From contig NZ_JAFLQZ010000021.1 in NCBI RefSeq assembly GCF_017313265.1, positions 20,641-84,640 of the forward strand: a stretch of DNA of 64,000 bases. The letters run 5' to 3'. This document shows positions 32,713 to 41,591 of this stretch, in pieces. Positions within the stretch are counted from its first letter, which is position 1. The number at the start of each line of letters is the position of its first letter. This stretch comes from Hymenobacter telluris (GTDB lineage: Bacteria > Bacteroidota > Bacteroidia > Cytophagales > Hymenobacteraceae). The notes beneath the pieces are model-generated. The model did not search any database, was not told where the DNA came from, and saw nothing but the letters and a program-made list of their open reading frames with translations. The position numbers and the translations under genes are program-made.

Positions 32713-33157
32713 AGAACTGGAGGCTAATAGAGTAGATTAAGTAGCATTACGTAAATGGTTGCAACACCAAAACCGATGGCCTCTTGCCAAGCCACCGTAA
32801 GGTACCCGGCCGCAACTGCACACTATCAGGAAGCAGAGCTACGATAGCAAGGCTATTAAAGCGCAGGACCTACAGAAACTTTGGCAAGGCCAGCGCAACA
32901 GAAGAGCATACCAAGATTTCTCGGCTCCCAAACCCGCTGCTCATCACGCACCAAACATCACAAAAGAAAAAAGCCCCTCGGCGCAGCACGATGGGGCTTT
33001 TTAGTGGTCACGCTAGGACTAAAAACGTGTTTTTCGTTTCCAGCGCTTTCCACTAAAAGCGCCGTAAGGTAGGCAAAAACGCGGGTTGCGCGGTAAGCAC
33101 TGCCAACGACTGGAAGGGAATTACCTGAAATCTGCCACATAAATCTGCCGCACACTT
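32713..33157. other. Gap holding the chromosome-prophage junction
   Basis: About 445 bases without a gene, between the 141-residue gene and the integrase. The left attachment site should lie here, but the partner repeat is outside the window, so its position cannot be set. It contains one terminator. Confidence 0.5.
32968..33002 (-). terminator. Intrinsic terminator downstream of the integrase
   Basis: AAAAAGCCCC (32968-32977) and GGGGCTTTTT (32993-33002), perfect 10-base arms. It can serve both strands; on the minus strand it ends the integrase transcript. Confidence 0.8.
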
Positions 33158-34492
33158 TTAGGCCGCGTTCGAGGAGCGGCGCATGAACTCCTGCAGCAGC
33201 TTGATGGTGTCCACGCCCACGTAGCGGTTGAAGCTGGCCTCGGTGGTGTGGCCGGTGGCCTGCATGACCATGCGGGTGGGCACGCCCTGGTAGAGCTTGA
33301 GCGTAACGAAGGTTTTGCGGCCCACCTTGCTGCTGAGCGTCAGGCGGGTGATGCCGGCGAGCTGCGCGACAATCTTTAAAAACTCGTTGACCCGGTAACA
33401 CGTCGGCAGCAGCAGCCCGTCCGGGGCGCGGTGCTCGTAGGCGGTGGCCAGCTCCACCAGGCGGAATAGGTTGTCGTCGTAGAAGGGAATGTAGCACTCG
33501 CCGCCGGTCTTGCCGGCTTTGATGTGAATCATCTGGCCCTTGACGTGCTGCCAGCCCAGCTTCTCGGCGTCGCTGATGCGCAGGCCGGTGTAGCAGCACT
33601 CCAAGAACTTGTCGCGGGCCAGCGCCACGTGCGCCGCCCAGGCCTGGTAATTATGCATCTCGGGCGCGTTGGCCTTGGAATGGGTGGCGCGGTGCAGCTC
33701 CAGCAACTGCTGCTGCACTTGCTCGGAGTGGAAGTCCAGCTTTTGAATGCGGCGCAGCTCCTGCTCGGTCAGCGCATCCACGCCCACGTAGACTTTGGGG
33801 GCGGTGAACTTGCGGTAGCGGCGGTTGACGGGCAAGTCCTGGTCTTCGCACCAGGCCAGGAAGGTGCGCAGGCGAGTGATGTGCTTGCCGAAGGTGTTGG
33901 CCTCCTGGCCCAGCTCGTCCATGACGTACTCGCGGAACGCGTAGTAAAACGCGTTGTCCATGCCCTCGAGCGTGAGTGGCACCTGCTTGGCCTGGCTGAA
34001 GAGCGCAAAGCGCTGCCGGGTGGCCTTGAGCCCGTCGAGCGTGGTTTTGGCCATCGGGCGGTAGGTGGTCGGGTGCAGCTTACGGGCCGACTCCTGCACC
34101 CACGCGTCCATGAGCTGCAAAAACGTGCGCGGGGCCGCCCCCTCCCCGGCCGTAGCGGGCACCACCGAGGGGTTGAGCGTTTTGCCGGGCTTGAGTGCCG
34201 GCTCCAGCGCGGCGCGCAGCGCGGCCTCGCTGAGCAGCACCCCCGCCTGCTCGGCCGCATACAGGGCCTCCTCGGCGGCCTGCTCGATGGCGGCCAGCTT
34301 GGGGTTGATCTGGTGGTAGTAGGAACCTTTAACGGCTTTTACCTTGTGGTTTTCCTCGTCCCAGTGCTCGGGGCGCACCACTTCGCCGCTGCCAATGCGC
34401 AGGCGGTGGCCGGCCCAGCAGATAGTCATCTGAATGGGAGCCAAGCCGCGCTTGTTCAAGGCGCTGCGGCGCAATTGACGCGTGATGTCCAT
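33158..34492 (-). CDS. Tyrosine recombinase / phage integrase
   Basis: A 444-residue site-specific recombinase of the long Bacteroidota type with an arm-binding N-terminus (1-100), a SAM-like core-binding domain (about 120-230) and a catalytic domain. Catalytic residues seen: Arg in YTGLRISD (near 305), Lys in the KAGKTGGE hairpin, Arg in KVGRKTF (near 391), His in ATGHTT (near 413) and Tyr in FNRYVG (near 421). The usual first His of the HxxR box is Lys here, a substitution tolerated in this superfamily. It reads towards the chromosome junction, as expected at the left end of a prophage. Confidence 0.93.
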   Translation of the reverse strand: MDITRQLRRSALNKRGLAPIQMTICWAGHRLRIGSGEVVRPEHWDEENHKVKAVKGSYYHQINPKLAAIEQAAEEALYAAEQAGVLLSEAALRAALEPALKPGKTLNPSVVPATAGEGAAPRTFLQLMDAWVQESARKLHPTTYRPMAKTTLDGLKATRQRFALFSQAKQVPLTLEGMDNAFYYAFREYVMDELGQEANTFGKHITRLRTFLAWCEDQDLPVNRRYRKFTAPKVYVGVDALTEQELRRIQKLDFHSEQVQQQLLELHRATHSKANAPEMHNYQAWAAHVALARDKFLECCYTGLRISDAEKLGWQHVKGQMIHIKAGKTGGECYIPFYDDNLFRLVELATAYEHRAPDGLLLPTCYRVNEFLKIVAQLAGITRLTLSSKVGRKTFVTLKLYQGVPTRMVMQATGHTTEASFNRYVGVDTIKLLQEFMRRSSNAA

Positions 34493-34572
34493 GCCGTAAA
34501 ACTAGCACCTGCCCGCCGAGTTTACTCTTTCACGAAGTTACTAGGAGGAAGCCGCCGCGCCCAGCCGGGTGC

Positions 34573-34905
34573 TCAGGTCAGGGACGGATACAAGGCCAGG
34601 GTGAAATTGAGGGCCGCCAGGGCCACCTGCACGAGCTGGTGCCGGTTAAGGGCCGCCTGCAAGTAGTTGGGCGTAGTGACGAAGGTTTGCACTTCCGTGT
34701 CGAGCATGGCCAGGTGCTGCAAAAAGAGGTAGCGCCGCCCCTCGGGCACGTGCGCGGGGTAGAGCTGGTGCAGCTCCTCGACGAGCACCGTGAAAAACGC
34801 TTGCAAGGGCACTCGCTCCTCTTCGGTAAGCACCCGGTTCCGCTCCCCAATTAGGCGTAAATACGCCCGGTCCTGGTGCAGGCGGGCAATAAGTAAAGCA
34901 GGCAT
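34573..34905 (-). CDS. Small leucine-rich prophage protein A
   Basis: 110 residues, all helical by pattern, no signal or membrane segment. It shares a layout with the gene just upstream: a Leu/Tyr-rich helix (ELHQLYPAH), then a short QTFVTTPNY block, then a Leu-rich helix (LVQVALAALNFTLALY). The upstream relative has LYELYASS and QTFLLTPTLNY at the same places. I do not recognise a family. Probably co-transcribed with its relative and perhaps with the integrase. Confidence 0.6.
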   Translation of the reverse strand: MPALLIARLHQDRAYLRLIGERNRVLTEEERVPLQAFFTVLVEELHQLYPAHVPEGRRYLFLQHLAMLDTEVQTFVTTPNYLQAALNRHQLVQVALAALNFTLALYPSLT

Positions 34906-34932
34906 CCTATAAACGCGTGATAAAGCAATAAA

Positions 34933-35284
34933 TTACTCGAGCAGCGCCGTGGCCAGGGTGGTTTCGAGCACGCGCAGCAGCAGCTCGTGGGTTTGCTGCC
35001 ACTGCGCGGGGGGGTGGCTCCGTTAGCAGCAACGAATAATTGAGGGTAGGGGTCAGCAAGAAGGTCTGCTGGACCAAGTGCATCTGGTTGAGCAGGAGCT
35101 GATACCGAAAGGCGTCGGGAGAACACAGCGAGCTGGCATAGAGTTCGTACAGGGCTTCAATCGTGGCCGTGAGCAGGTGCCGCAGCCGGTGCTGGACGGG
35201 GATGGGATACTGGCCTACGGGCAGGCGACGAACTTGCCGAAACAGGCGCTTGAGTTGCGCAAGGATAAGCGGAGTAGGCGGCAT
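34933..35284 (-). pseudogene. Small leucine-rich prophage protein B, frameshifted at a G7 run
   Basis: Related to protein A. The uninterrupted frame runs 35284-34907, but after TLNYSLLLTEPPP the reading becomes Ala/Arg-rich and unlike the relative. If one C is skipped at the run of seven (35008-35014 on the plus strand), the frame continues as AQWQQTHELLLRVLETTL and stops at 34933, which matches the C-terminal helix of protein A. So the gene is either frameshifted, read by slippage, or carries a sequencing error. The repaired product is about 116 residues. Confidence 0.65.
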
Positions 35285-35420
35285 GACAGCGCGTGCCCAA
35301 CCCCGATGGCGGCGCGGGAAGGAGCCGTTGGTGAGTAGCTGTAACAGAATACGGCTGCCAATATATAGAAAGTACGCATTAGTAGCGCCCTGCCTAGCAT
35401 CGCGCTACCTACCGTAAACG

Positions 35421-36998
35421 CTACTCTTTTATAAGCTTAGTGGTATGGCCACTGGTCTGGTCGCGCAGCAGGTAGAGGCCGGCGGGCAGGGCCTGCACGT
35501 CCAGGGGCTGGGCGGAAAGCTGGCCGGCACGCACGACCTGGCCGAGCTGGTTGAGCAGCTGGTAGGGCGTGCCCAGCGGGCCGCGCAAGGTGAACTGGTC
35601 ACGGGTGGGGTTGGGATAAGCGGTGAGAGCCGGGCGAGCAGTCGCAGTTTTGGTGCTGAGCGGGTCGGCGGCCAGTTTGATCACCCAGAAATCCTGGCCG
35701 CCCTGACTGGCCTGCGTTTTGTCGCTGCTGGCATCCGACGCGGTGCCACAGGCCAGAATATAGCCCCCATCCGCGGTTTGCCGGAGCATAGCCAAATCGT
35801 CCACCCGGTTGCCACCCAGCGACTTGTCCCATTGCGTAACGCCGCTGGCGCTGAGCTTAATCAGCCAGCAGTCCCCGTCGCCCTGGCTGACGCGCGTTTT
35901 ATCGCCCGTGGCGTTGGAGTCGGACACACCGCCGATCAGAAAGCCGCCGTCGCTGGTTTGCTGCACATCAGCAAAAAATTCAGAGCCCCAGCCGCCCAGC
36001 GTTTTGTCCCAGAGGACGGTGCCGCTGGCGTTGAGTTTGACCACCCAGTAGTCGACGCCCCCCTGGCTGTTCTGCGTCTTGTCGCCAAACAGCCCGGAAT
36101 TAGAGTGTCCCCCTAGAATGTAGCCCCCATCCGTGGTTTGGGCTACTTTGTAGAGTACGTCGCTATCGAAGCTTCCTACGGTGCGGTCCCACTGCTTGGT
36201 GCCGCTGGCATCGAGTTTGAGCACCCAGTAATCATTGTTGCCCCAGCTGGCCTGGGTTTTGTCGCCGCTGATGGGCGAACTGGAATACCCGCCGAGCACG
36301 TACCCGCCGTCGGTGGTTTGCTGCAGGCTATACAAGTAGTCAGCGGAAGAGCCGCCAAAGGTCTTATCCCAGAGCTTGGTGCCGGTGGCGTCGATTTTGA
36401 CCACCCAGTAGTCGTTGCTGCCCAGATTGGCCTGCGTTTTCGCCCCGCTGATGGGCGAGTTGGAATAGCCTCCTAGCAGGAAGCCGCCGTCGCTGGTGGG
36501 CTGCAGCGTGGTTAACTCGTCTACTGCCGAGCCGCCGTAGGTGCGGTCCCAAACTTTGGTGCCACTGGCATCGAGCTTGACGAGCCAGTAGTCACTGCTC
36601 TGCGGCGATTCGGTTTTGTCGCCGCCGATGGGGGAGCTGGACGTGCCGCCCAGCAGGTAGCCGCCATCAGCGGTTTGCAGTACGGTGCGCAGGTTGTCGG
36701 CATTGATGCCGCCGAAGGTCTTGTCCCACTGCTTGCTGCCGCTGGCATCGAGCTTGAGCACCCAGTAGTCGAAGTCCCCGCGCCCGCCCTGGCTCTTGTC
36801 GCCGCTCAGGGGCGAATTGGAATAGCCGCCGACAATATACCCCCCGTCGCTGGTGGGCTGGATGGCCTGCGAGCGGTCGGTAATTGAGCCGCCCAGCGTC
36901 TTGTCCCAGAGTTTCGTCGGGGCTTGGGCAGTGGCGTGATAGGAACTGCCTAGTAAGCCGGCAGCAGTAAGCAACAGAGTGGGTAGTAATCGGTTCAT
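35421..36998 (-). CDS. T9SS-exported protein with 58-residue tandem repeats
   Basis: A 525-residue protein from the ATG at 36998, which starts a signal peptide (MNRLLPTLLLTAAGLL, cleavage near ATAQ); the frame is open to 37136 but that lacks a signal. About eight tandem repeats of some 58 residues follow, each with TSDGGYILGGYSNS, SGDKTQ, DYWVVKLDASG and WDKTFGG. The last 80 residues are a type IX secretion sorting domain (ALTAYPNPTRDQFTLRG, LPAGLYLLRD, KLIKE). So the product is sent to the cell surface or medium by a host system although it lies between prophage genes. Repeats suggest a propeller-like fold. Function unknown; a host-altering cargo gene is likely. Confidence 0.82.
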   Translation of the reverse strand: MNRLLPTLLLTAAGLLGSSYHATAQAPTKLWDKTLGGSITDRSQAIQPTSDGGYIVGGYSNSPLSGDKSQGGRGDFDYWVLKLDASGSKQWDKTFGGINADNLRTVLQTADGGYLLGGTSSSPIGGDKTESPQSSDYWLVKLDASGTKVWDRTYGGSAVDELTTLQPTSDGGFLLGGYSNSPISGAKTQANLGSNDYWVVKIDATGTKLWDKTFGGSSADYLYSLQQTTDGGYVLGGYSSSPISGDKTQASWGNNDYWVLKLDASGTKQWDRTVGSFDSDVLYKVAQTTDGGYILGGHSNSGLFGDKTQNSQGGVDYWVVKLNASGTVLWDKTLGGWGSEFFADVQQTSDGGFLIGGVSDSNATGDKTRVSQGDGDCWLIKLSASGVTQWDKSLGGNRVDDLAMLRQTADGGYILACGTASDASSDKTQASQGGQDFWVIKLAADPLSTKTATARPALTAYPNPTRDQFTLRGPLGTPYQLLNQLGQVVRAGQLSAQPLDVQALPAGLYLLRDQTSGHTTKLIKE

Positions 36999-37089
36999 AC
37001 TGAAGGAATAGAGGAGGTAATAGGATTGAGTTCTTCTCGCGCAATAATCGCACCACGCGGCCGGCCCGGCGCAGCGGCAACTGGAGGTA

Positions 37090-37422
37090 CTACGGCGTGC
37101 GGCGCTTGAGCAGGTAGTAGAAGCGGCTTTCTTCAAAGCCCTGGGGCTGCACGTCCCAGCCCAGGGCGTAGAGGTAGTTCAAGGCGGCGGCCTGGTCGGC
37201 GAAGCGGCGCGGTTTGCCGTTTTCGCGCACGTAGTCAAACGGGCCGGCTGGGTTCACGCCATCCGATAAGGAGAGCTGGCAGTACGAGAGCAGCACCCAA
37301 ATGCGCGCCGACCCGTACATCGGTTTGGCGGGCGCGGCGGCGGGTGACTGCTGGGCCTGGGCGGCGGGCAGGGCCGCACCGAAGTAGAGCGCAAGCGGCA
37401 GGAGCAGATAGGCAGGGCGCAT
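37090..37422 (-). CDS. Small exported protein, unknown
   Basis: 110 residues from the ATG at 37422 (MRPAYLLLPLALYFGAALP), a signal peptide ending near AQAQQ. The mature part has VLLSYCQLSLSDG and ends RFYYLLKRRTP. No family recognised. Together with the T9SS-exported protein it forms a pair of secreted accessory products; the gap is 91 bases. Confidence 0.55.
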   Translation of the reverse strand: MRPAYLLLPLALYFGAALPAAQAQQSPAAAPAKPMYGSARIWVLLSYCQLSLSDGVNPAGPFDYVRENGKPRRFADQAAALNYLYALGWDVQPQGFEESRFYYLLKRRTP

Positions 37423-37460
37423 AAGGGGTAGGAGTAAAACGAGTGAACGAGGCACGGCAC

Positions 37461-37964
37461 CTAGGCCGCGGCCGACATCATGGTAATGTAGTAGTTGGCG
37501 CAGTGCACGGCCAGCAGCAGCAGCACGTCTTTAGAAGGGTGCGTTTCCAGGGCCGCGGTGGAGGTGAGGGCGAATTCATAGGTGAACTTGCTCCACTTAA
37601 AATCGGGCTGCACCACGAGCAGTTCCTGCCCTTCCGCATCGGTGAGCAGGTAGTGGCTTTTGAAGAGGCCTTTCTGGCGGAACACGAAATCCTGCGGCGC
37701 GTGGCCGGGGAAGGTGCTCTGCAGGATGATGTTGCCGTTCCAGCCCATCTTGAAGCGCAGCAGCGTGGTGTCGTGCTGGCGCAGCTCGATGGTGGTACCC
37801 CAGAAGCCTTTGGGCTGGACGGCAAACGGCGTGGGCTCGGTGGCGAGCGTGAGCGTGGCCTCAAAGGAGAACCAGCTCGGGTAGGTGAGCTGCCCCACGA
37901 GGCGGGCGCCTTCACGCAGGCGGAAGCAGCGGGTGTCGTCGGCGGTTACGTGGTACTCGGCCAT
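37461..37964 (-). CDS. Hypothetical protein, beta-rich (possibly LURP-one/tubby-like)
   Basis: 167 residues from the ATG at 37964 (MAEYHVTADDTRCFRL); the frame is open to 38018. Twelve or so short beta strands alternate with turns, and the block FVFRQKGLFKSHYLLTDAEG with GQELLVV resembles the strand pair of the LURP-one/scramblase-like fold. The resemblance is by pattern only. No signal peptide, one Leu-rich helix near the C-terminus. Function unknown. Confidence 0.5.
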   Translation of the reverse strand: MAEYHVTADDTRCFRLREGARLVGQLTYPSWFSFEATLTLATEPTPFAVQPKGFWGTTIELRQHDTTLLRFKMGWNGNIILQSTFPGHAPQDFVFRQKGLFKSHYLLTDAEGQELLVVQPDFKWSKFTYEFALTSTAALETHPSKDVLLLLAVHCANYYITMMSAAA

Positions 37965-38140
37965 ACAGGGAGAAGGATTAACGCTGCAAACCTGCTCTAC
38001 CCCAGCGGTAGCCGCCACGCCAGCACCCAGCCGCCCAAGGCTAGGTGGAACATGGCGTTATCGGAGTGGTGGAAGTAATAGAGAAGGAATGTGTAGTATT
38101 CGAAAACTAACCAGCTATAGCTAAGTTTTTTAGTCATGAC

Positions 38141-38170
38141 CAGCGTATGTACGTACTGTACATACCGCTG
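38141..38170. promoter_or_regulatory. Palindrome upstream of the sce7726-type gene
   Basis: CAGCG-TATGTAC and GTACATAC-CGCTG are near-perfect inverted arms around GTACT, with one extra base in the right arm. It lies 73 bases before the start codon at the edge of the AT-rich island, so it could be an operator or a boundary of the inserted cassette. Confidence 0.45.
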
Positions 38171-38242
38171 AAACAAGGTAGCTTGCAGAAAAATAGCTTG
38201 AAAATTTGTAAATTAAGAAGTTGTTGTTGAAGTATTTCCGCA

Positions 38243-38809
38243 ATGCTAGATAGAGACATCCGTAGCTACTTGCACGAAACATATCTCCGACGTTACAAGA
38301 ACGACGGCATTTCGTGTGTGGTAGAGGAGATGGGGCTCTCAGCACACGCAGCACGTATAGATATTGGCGTTATTAACGGTGAGTTAGTTGGTTATGAGAT
38401 TAAGAGTGACAGAGATACACTGAACCGTTTGCCAGGACAACTGGAAGTATATAATCAAATTTTCGATCGTATTACTGTAGTCTGCGGTCCGAAGCATTTA
38501 GGGAAGCTAGAAGAGTATCTGCCGGAATACATCGGCTTGATGGTTACTAAAAACCTGGATGGCAAGTGGGAACTAGTAACAATTCGAGAGTCTTCCCAAA
38601 ATCCCAACAGGACAGCGTATATGATTGCTAGTTTGCTCTGGCATGAGGAAGCCAAATCGTTACTTGTTGAATTAGGCCTTAGTAAGGGATTGAGCCGTTT
38701 GCGTCGCTGGGAACTTTGGGAGCGTATCGCTGAAAATTTACCTATAGACCAGGTTTCTCATCATGTACGCACTATACTCAAGGCGCGTACCGCATGGAGG
38801 GAAGCATAG
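38243..38809 (+). CDS. sce7726-family protein, PD-(D/E)xK nuclease-like
   Basis: 188 residues. It matches my recollection of the sce7726 family: MLDRDIRSYLHETYL, then a core with Asp40 (AARIDIGVING) and E52-I-K54 (GYEIKSDRDTLNRLPGQ), the spacing of a PD-(D/E)xK nuclease site, then ITVVCGPKHL. So it may cut or bind DNA or RNA. Families sce7725 and sce7726 are named for neighbouring genes, and here an sce7725-like gene lies tail to tail with it, overlapping by 32 bases. Base composition is much more AT-rich than the phage around it, a sign of separate acquisition. A defence role is inferred. Confidence 0.78.
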   Translation: MLDRDIRSYLHETYLRRYKNDGISCVVEEMGLSAHAARIDIGVINGELVGYEIKSDRDTLNRLPGQLEVYNQIFDRITVVCGPKHLGKLEEYLPEYIGLMVTKNLDGKWELVTIRESSQNPNRTAYMIASLLWHEEAKSLLVELGLSKGLSRLRRWELWERIAENLPIDQVSHHVRTILKARTAWREA

Positions 38810-39836
38810 AAACGACAAGTTCTAAGTGATGAGATGTATTAACGGCAACCCAAGTTGTAGCATTACCACGCGGTTGCGAGCCCGGCTGGCTAGCATTATA
38901 AATGAACTCATCTCCCCAGCTAAAATCTTGACCGCTGAAATCAGCATTCCTGGCCAAAATCATACTCAGTCTATGAAATTGTTCGCTCATCGTGAAAGGT
39001 GAGGGACCAACTTTTTGCCCTCTTGTCACCTCGTAATATGCAGGAAATGTGTAGCGAACTTTAGGCACTCCGATGCGACTAGGACTAGGCTCTATAGAAA
39101 CTGTTCCTGTAGCATAGTCCCCAAAATGAATAGTTTCCTCAATTCCGTCTTTTACGTTAGAGAAGAACTCTAACTCTTTTCTTGAAAACTGAACCGGCAC
39201 CCACTTTTCAGACTCTGGCATAATGCTAGGTAGCGAGGTAGACGACAGGATAAGACCTGCTGGGTGCAAACTACTTAGTTGATGCATATATCCCTGAATA
39301 GCTACTTCGTATATACCTAATGCAGTTGTAGGCGAACTAATATCGCCTGCATCTAACAATATGAAAGCGTTAGTAGCCTTAAGCTCATAAGCATTTATTG
39401 CATCTTTTATTTTTTGTAAGGCTTTTCCCGTAAGTTCATTAATAGGGATACGTAGAATATAGGGTTTTCCTTCCCCTAATAGTGAGTTATATAATTTAAC
39501 GTAATCCTCAGACCCTGTCAAGCTGTACACTGGATAAAACTTTCCTCCATTTGTTGTAATGGAAAAAAGTAGATTCCTGAGTAACGAAGAAGAAATACCT
39601 GAAGGCTTAGGATCTAAAAAGCAAGCTAGGTTGCTAGAGGGATTTAAGACAGCTTGAAGCGTATTTGCTATTTTAGTAATGTATTCAGCAGAAGGTTTTA
39701 CCTTTTTTCCATTCTCATCTAAATCAGGCGGAGCTATTTGAAGAATAGGTCTGACTGAGTATTTAGATTTGGGTTTTAAGGTGCTTAGTGCATTAATTTC
39801 GCCTTTTTTGACTCGGAGAAAGGGAAAGTATAACAT
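38778..39836 (-). CDS. sce7725/beta-family protein
   Basis: 352 residues. The start MLYFPFLRVKKGEINAL followed by VRPILQIAPP is typical of the sce7725/beta protein family, whose founder is the beta protein of phage T4. A barrel-like alternation of strands and helices follows (FILLDAGDISS, AGLILSSTSLP) and a conserved-looking end with the WVAVNTSHHLELVV block. No catalytic site is known to me. The gene lies behind the ATPase gene with a 39-base gap and faces the sce7726-like gene. The three form one AT-rich block. Confidence 0.75.
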   Translation of the reverse strand: MLYFPFLRVKKGEINALSTLKPKSKYSVRPILQIAPPDLDENGKKVKPSAEYITKIANTLQAVLNPSSNLACFLDPKPSGISSSLLRNLLFSITTNGGKFYPVYSLTGSEDYVKLYNSLLGEGKPYILRIPINELTGKALQKIKDAINAYELKATNAFILLDAGDISSPTTALGIYEVAIQGYMHQLSSLHPAGLILSSTSLPSIMPESEKWVPVQFSRKELEFFSNVKDGIEETIHFGDYATGTVSIEPSPSRIGVPKVRYTFPAYYEVTRGQKVGPSPFTMSEQFHRLSMILARNADFSGQDFSWGDEFIYNASQPGSQPRGNATTWVAVNTSHHLELVVSMLPSMRYAP

Positions 39837-39875
39837 CGACTAGGTTAATGAATCTTGATTAGAAAGGAACATAGG

Positions 39876-41138
39876 CTATTTCGTTGCCCATCGTAGATAA
39901 TAGAGAAAGTAAGGGTCAAGAATATTTAAAGTTTCCTTCTCCTTATCATATTCAATCACCCTATCCTCTTCTGCTCTGGTTCTGATAGAAGTATCCATCT
40001 GTATTAATGTACTAGTTATATCGCTACCACGTGGCTCTGAGTATCCAGCATCAATTAGTGATTCTATTCGCCCCTTCAAATCTTCATAAGAAAAAGCCAG
40101 CGCTGCTTCACCACTAGCTATAGCTGCCAATACTATAGCATAAATATCACCAGTTTGTCCACCAGAGTACATGTATGTATTTCGCTGAGAACCTCTAGGC
40201 TTTGGCCCTGTTTTCAGGATTGTATATGCTGTTGAACAGTCTGTATTAGAAGAAGAGCTTACAAGCAGTTCCTTTAACTCCTCAGCTCTGAGTGATTTCC
40301 TAATAGGTGGTATCTGCTCCCCGAAATATCCATTATTATAACATAAGTCAAGACACAAAGTCTGCATTAATTGGGGAGAGGATAAGCTTTCTTTAACTAG
40401 AAAACTAAGCGTGGCTTCATCAAGTATGATTCCTAGTTGTCGAAATCCTCTTTTAGGTATTTCTATTAATTCCTGCTCACTCCAATAAGTGATATTGAGT
40501 AAGCGTAGCCGGCCTCGAAGGTCTCTATTAGCTCGGATAGCTTGATCTGCTCTGTGTGGCACCGAAACTAATACAATGCGGGTTCCTTCTCTAGCAGCTT
40601 CCTTAAATTCTTGTGCTAATATTTTTTGTAAAGCTGCATCTGCATAATGAAAATCATCAACCACAAGAGTTAAATTCTCATCCCTCAACAACTTAAATAA
40701 AGCCTTTGAATTCCTATCGTCGAATATTCTATTTAACGTTTGTTGGCGAGTAGCGGTGGTATTTGCTGCTACAGATCCGCTTGCCTTTGCTAAAAGAGGA
40801 ATACTGCCAGTGGCTGTAACTGTGCCCGTTATAGTGCCTCCTAGAGTTGTTGCAACTGCGCTAGAAGATGAGCGCTCAGTAGATAGTTCTTGCCGGAGCT
40901 TACTCCAAAAAACATCGATGGTTGTAATGCCAGCACCTGTGATGAGTAACATATTTTCCACCCCAATTACTTTTTCGCAGAGTACTGTTTTTCCGCACTT
41001 AGATGGACCACTAATTACACTAATGAACCCTGGGGTAGTTAATGCATTCGATAATTTCTGTTCCAAGGCGAGACTGGAACGTTCATAATAAGTGACACTG
41101 GGTAAAGATCCTGGGGTAAATACATCATTCACATGCAT
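39876..41138 (-). CDS. AAA/STAND-type ATPase of the accessory island
   Basis: A 420-residue P-loop ATPase. Walker A GPSKCGKT is at 44-51; Walker B LVVDDFHY at 158-165 is followed by an arginine-rich stretch (DLRGRLRLLN) that may hold a sensor or finger residue. A low-complexity Gly/Thr/Ala part (about 91-130) lies between and could be a membrane-contacting or flexible loop. The end, DPYFLYYLRWATK, is typical for STAND/ORC-like ATPases that switch state on sensing a trigger. Same strand and AT-rich composition as the sce7725-like gene, so probably one operon. Confidence 0.75.
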   Translation of the reverse strand: MHVNDVFTPGSLPSVTYYERSSLALEQKLSNALTTPGFISVISGPSKCGKTVLCEKVIGVENMLLITGAGITTIDVFWSKLRQELSTERSSSSAVATTLGGTITGTVTATGSIPLLAKASGSVAANTTATRQQTLNRIFDDRNSKALFKLLRDENLTLVVDDFHYADAALQKILAQEFKEAAREGTRIVLVSVPHRADQAIRANRDLRGRLRLLNITYWSEQELIEIPKRGFRQLGIILDEATLSFLVKESLSSPQLMQTLCLDLCYNNGYFGEQIPPIRKSLRAEELKELLVSSSSNTDCSTAYTILKTGPKPRGSQRNTYMYSGGQTGDIYAIVLAAIASGEAALAFSYEDLKGRIESLIDAGYSEPRGSDITSTLIQMDTSIRTRAEEDRVIEYDKEKETLNILDPYFLYYLRWATK

Positions 41139-41170
41139 AGTTGCTGCAATATTAAGTTGACTATAACAGA

Positions 41171-41590
41171 TTACGCCCCACCCTCCGCAACGCCGGCCTC
41201 GGGAGCGGCTGAGCTGCGGCGGGTGAGTAGGTCGCGGGTGAGGATGAACAGTGCGATTAGTCGAGCCAATGCTGCCATATAGATCAATGCTGTCCGAGGG
41301 GTAATTTCTATGGATTTATGCTGCAACAGCGGATTAAGAGGAAAGATAATCCCGAACACTAATGCAGGAATCAGCAGCATTTTGGCCCATAAGCGCCCAT
41401 GCCATACAGCCCAGCACATGAAGCTTAGTAGAAGGAAATAAATAAGCCCCCCAATATTTATAAAGTCAGATGTGAAGTGGATAGGATGTTGCGGCTCAGG
41501 AAAGAGCAGCGGGGCGAGGAAAGGGATGACCATACTGGCAAGAAACCACCAGACGGCTCGATGGTCATTGGCAGGAATTGTAACGGCCAT
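41171..41590 (-). CDS. Small membrane protein coupled to the repressor gene
   Basis: 139 residues from the ATG at 41590, one base behind the repressor stop. Four hydrophobic helices (VWWFLASMVIPFLAPLLF, GLIYFLLLSFMCWAVW, AKMLLIPALVFGIIF, TALIYMAALARLIALFIL). A membrane protein made together with the repressor in a lysogen fits a superinfection-exclusion role, but this is inference. No family recognised. Confidence 0.65.
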   Translation of the reverse strand: MAVTIPANDHRAVWWFLASMVIPFLAPLLFPEPQHPIHFTSDFINIGGLIYFLLLSFMCWAVWHGRLWAKMLLIPALVFGIIFPLNPLLQHKSIEITPRTALIYMAALARLIALFILTRDLLTRRSSAAPEAGVAEGGA

Positions 41591-41591
41591 A

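Noticed and set aside
33524..34666. A 380-codon plus-strand frame opposite the integrase
   Set aside because: Shadow frame; the integrase on the other strand has nearly all catalytic residues.
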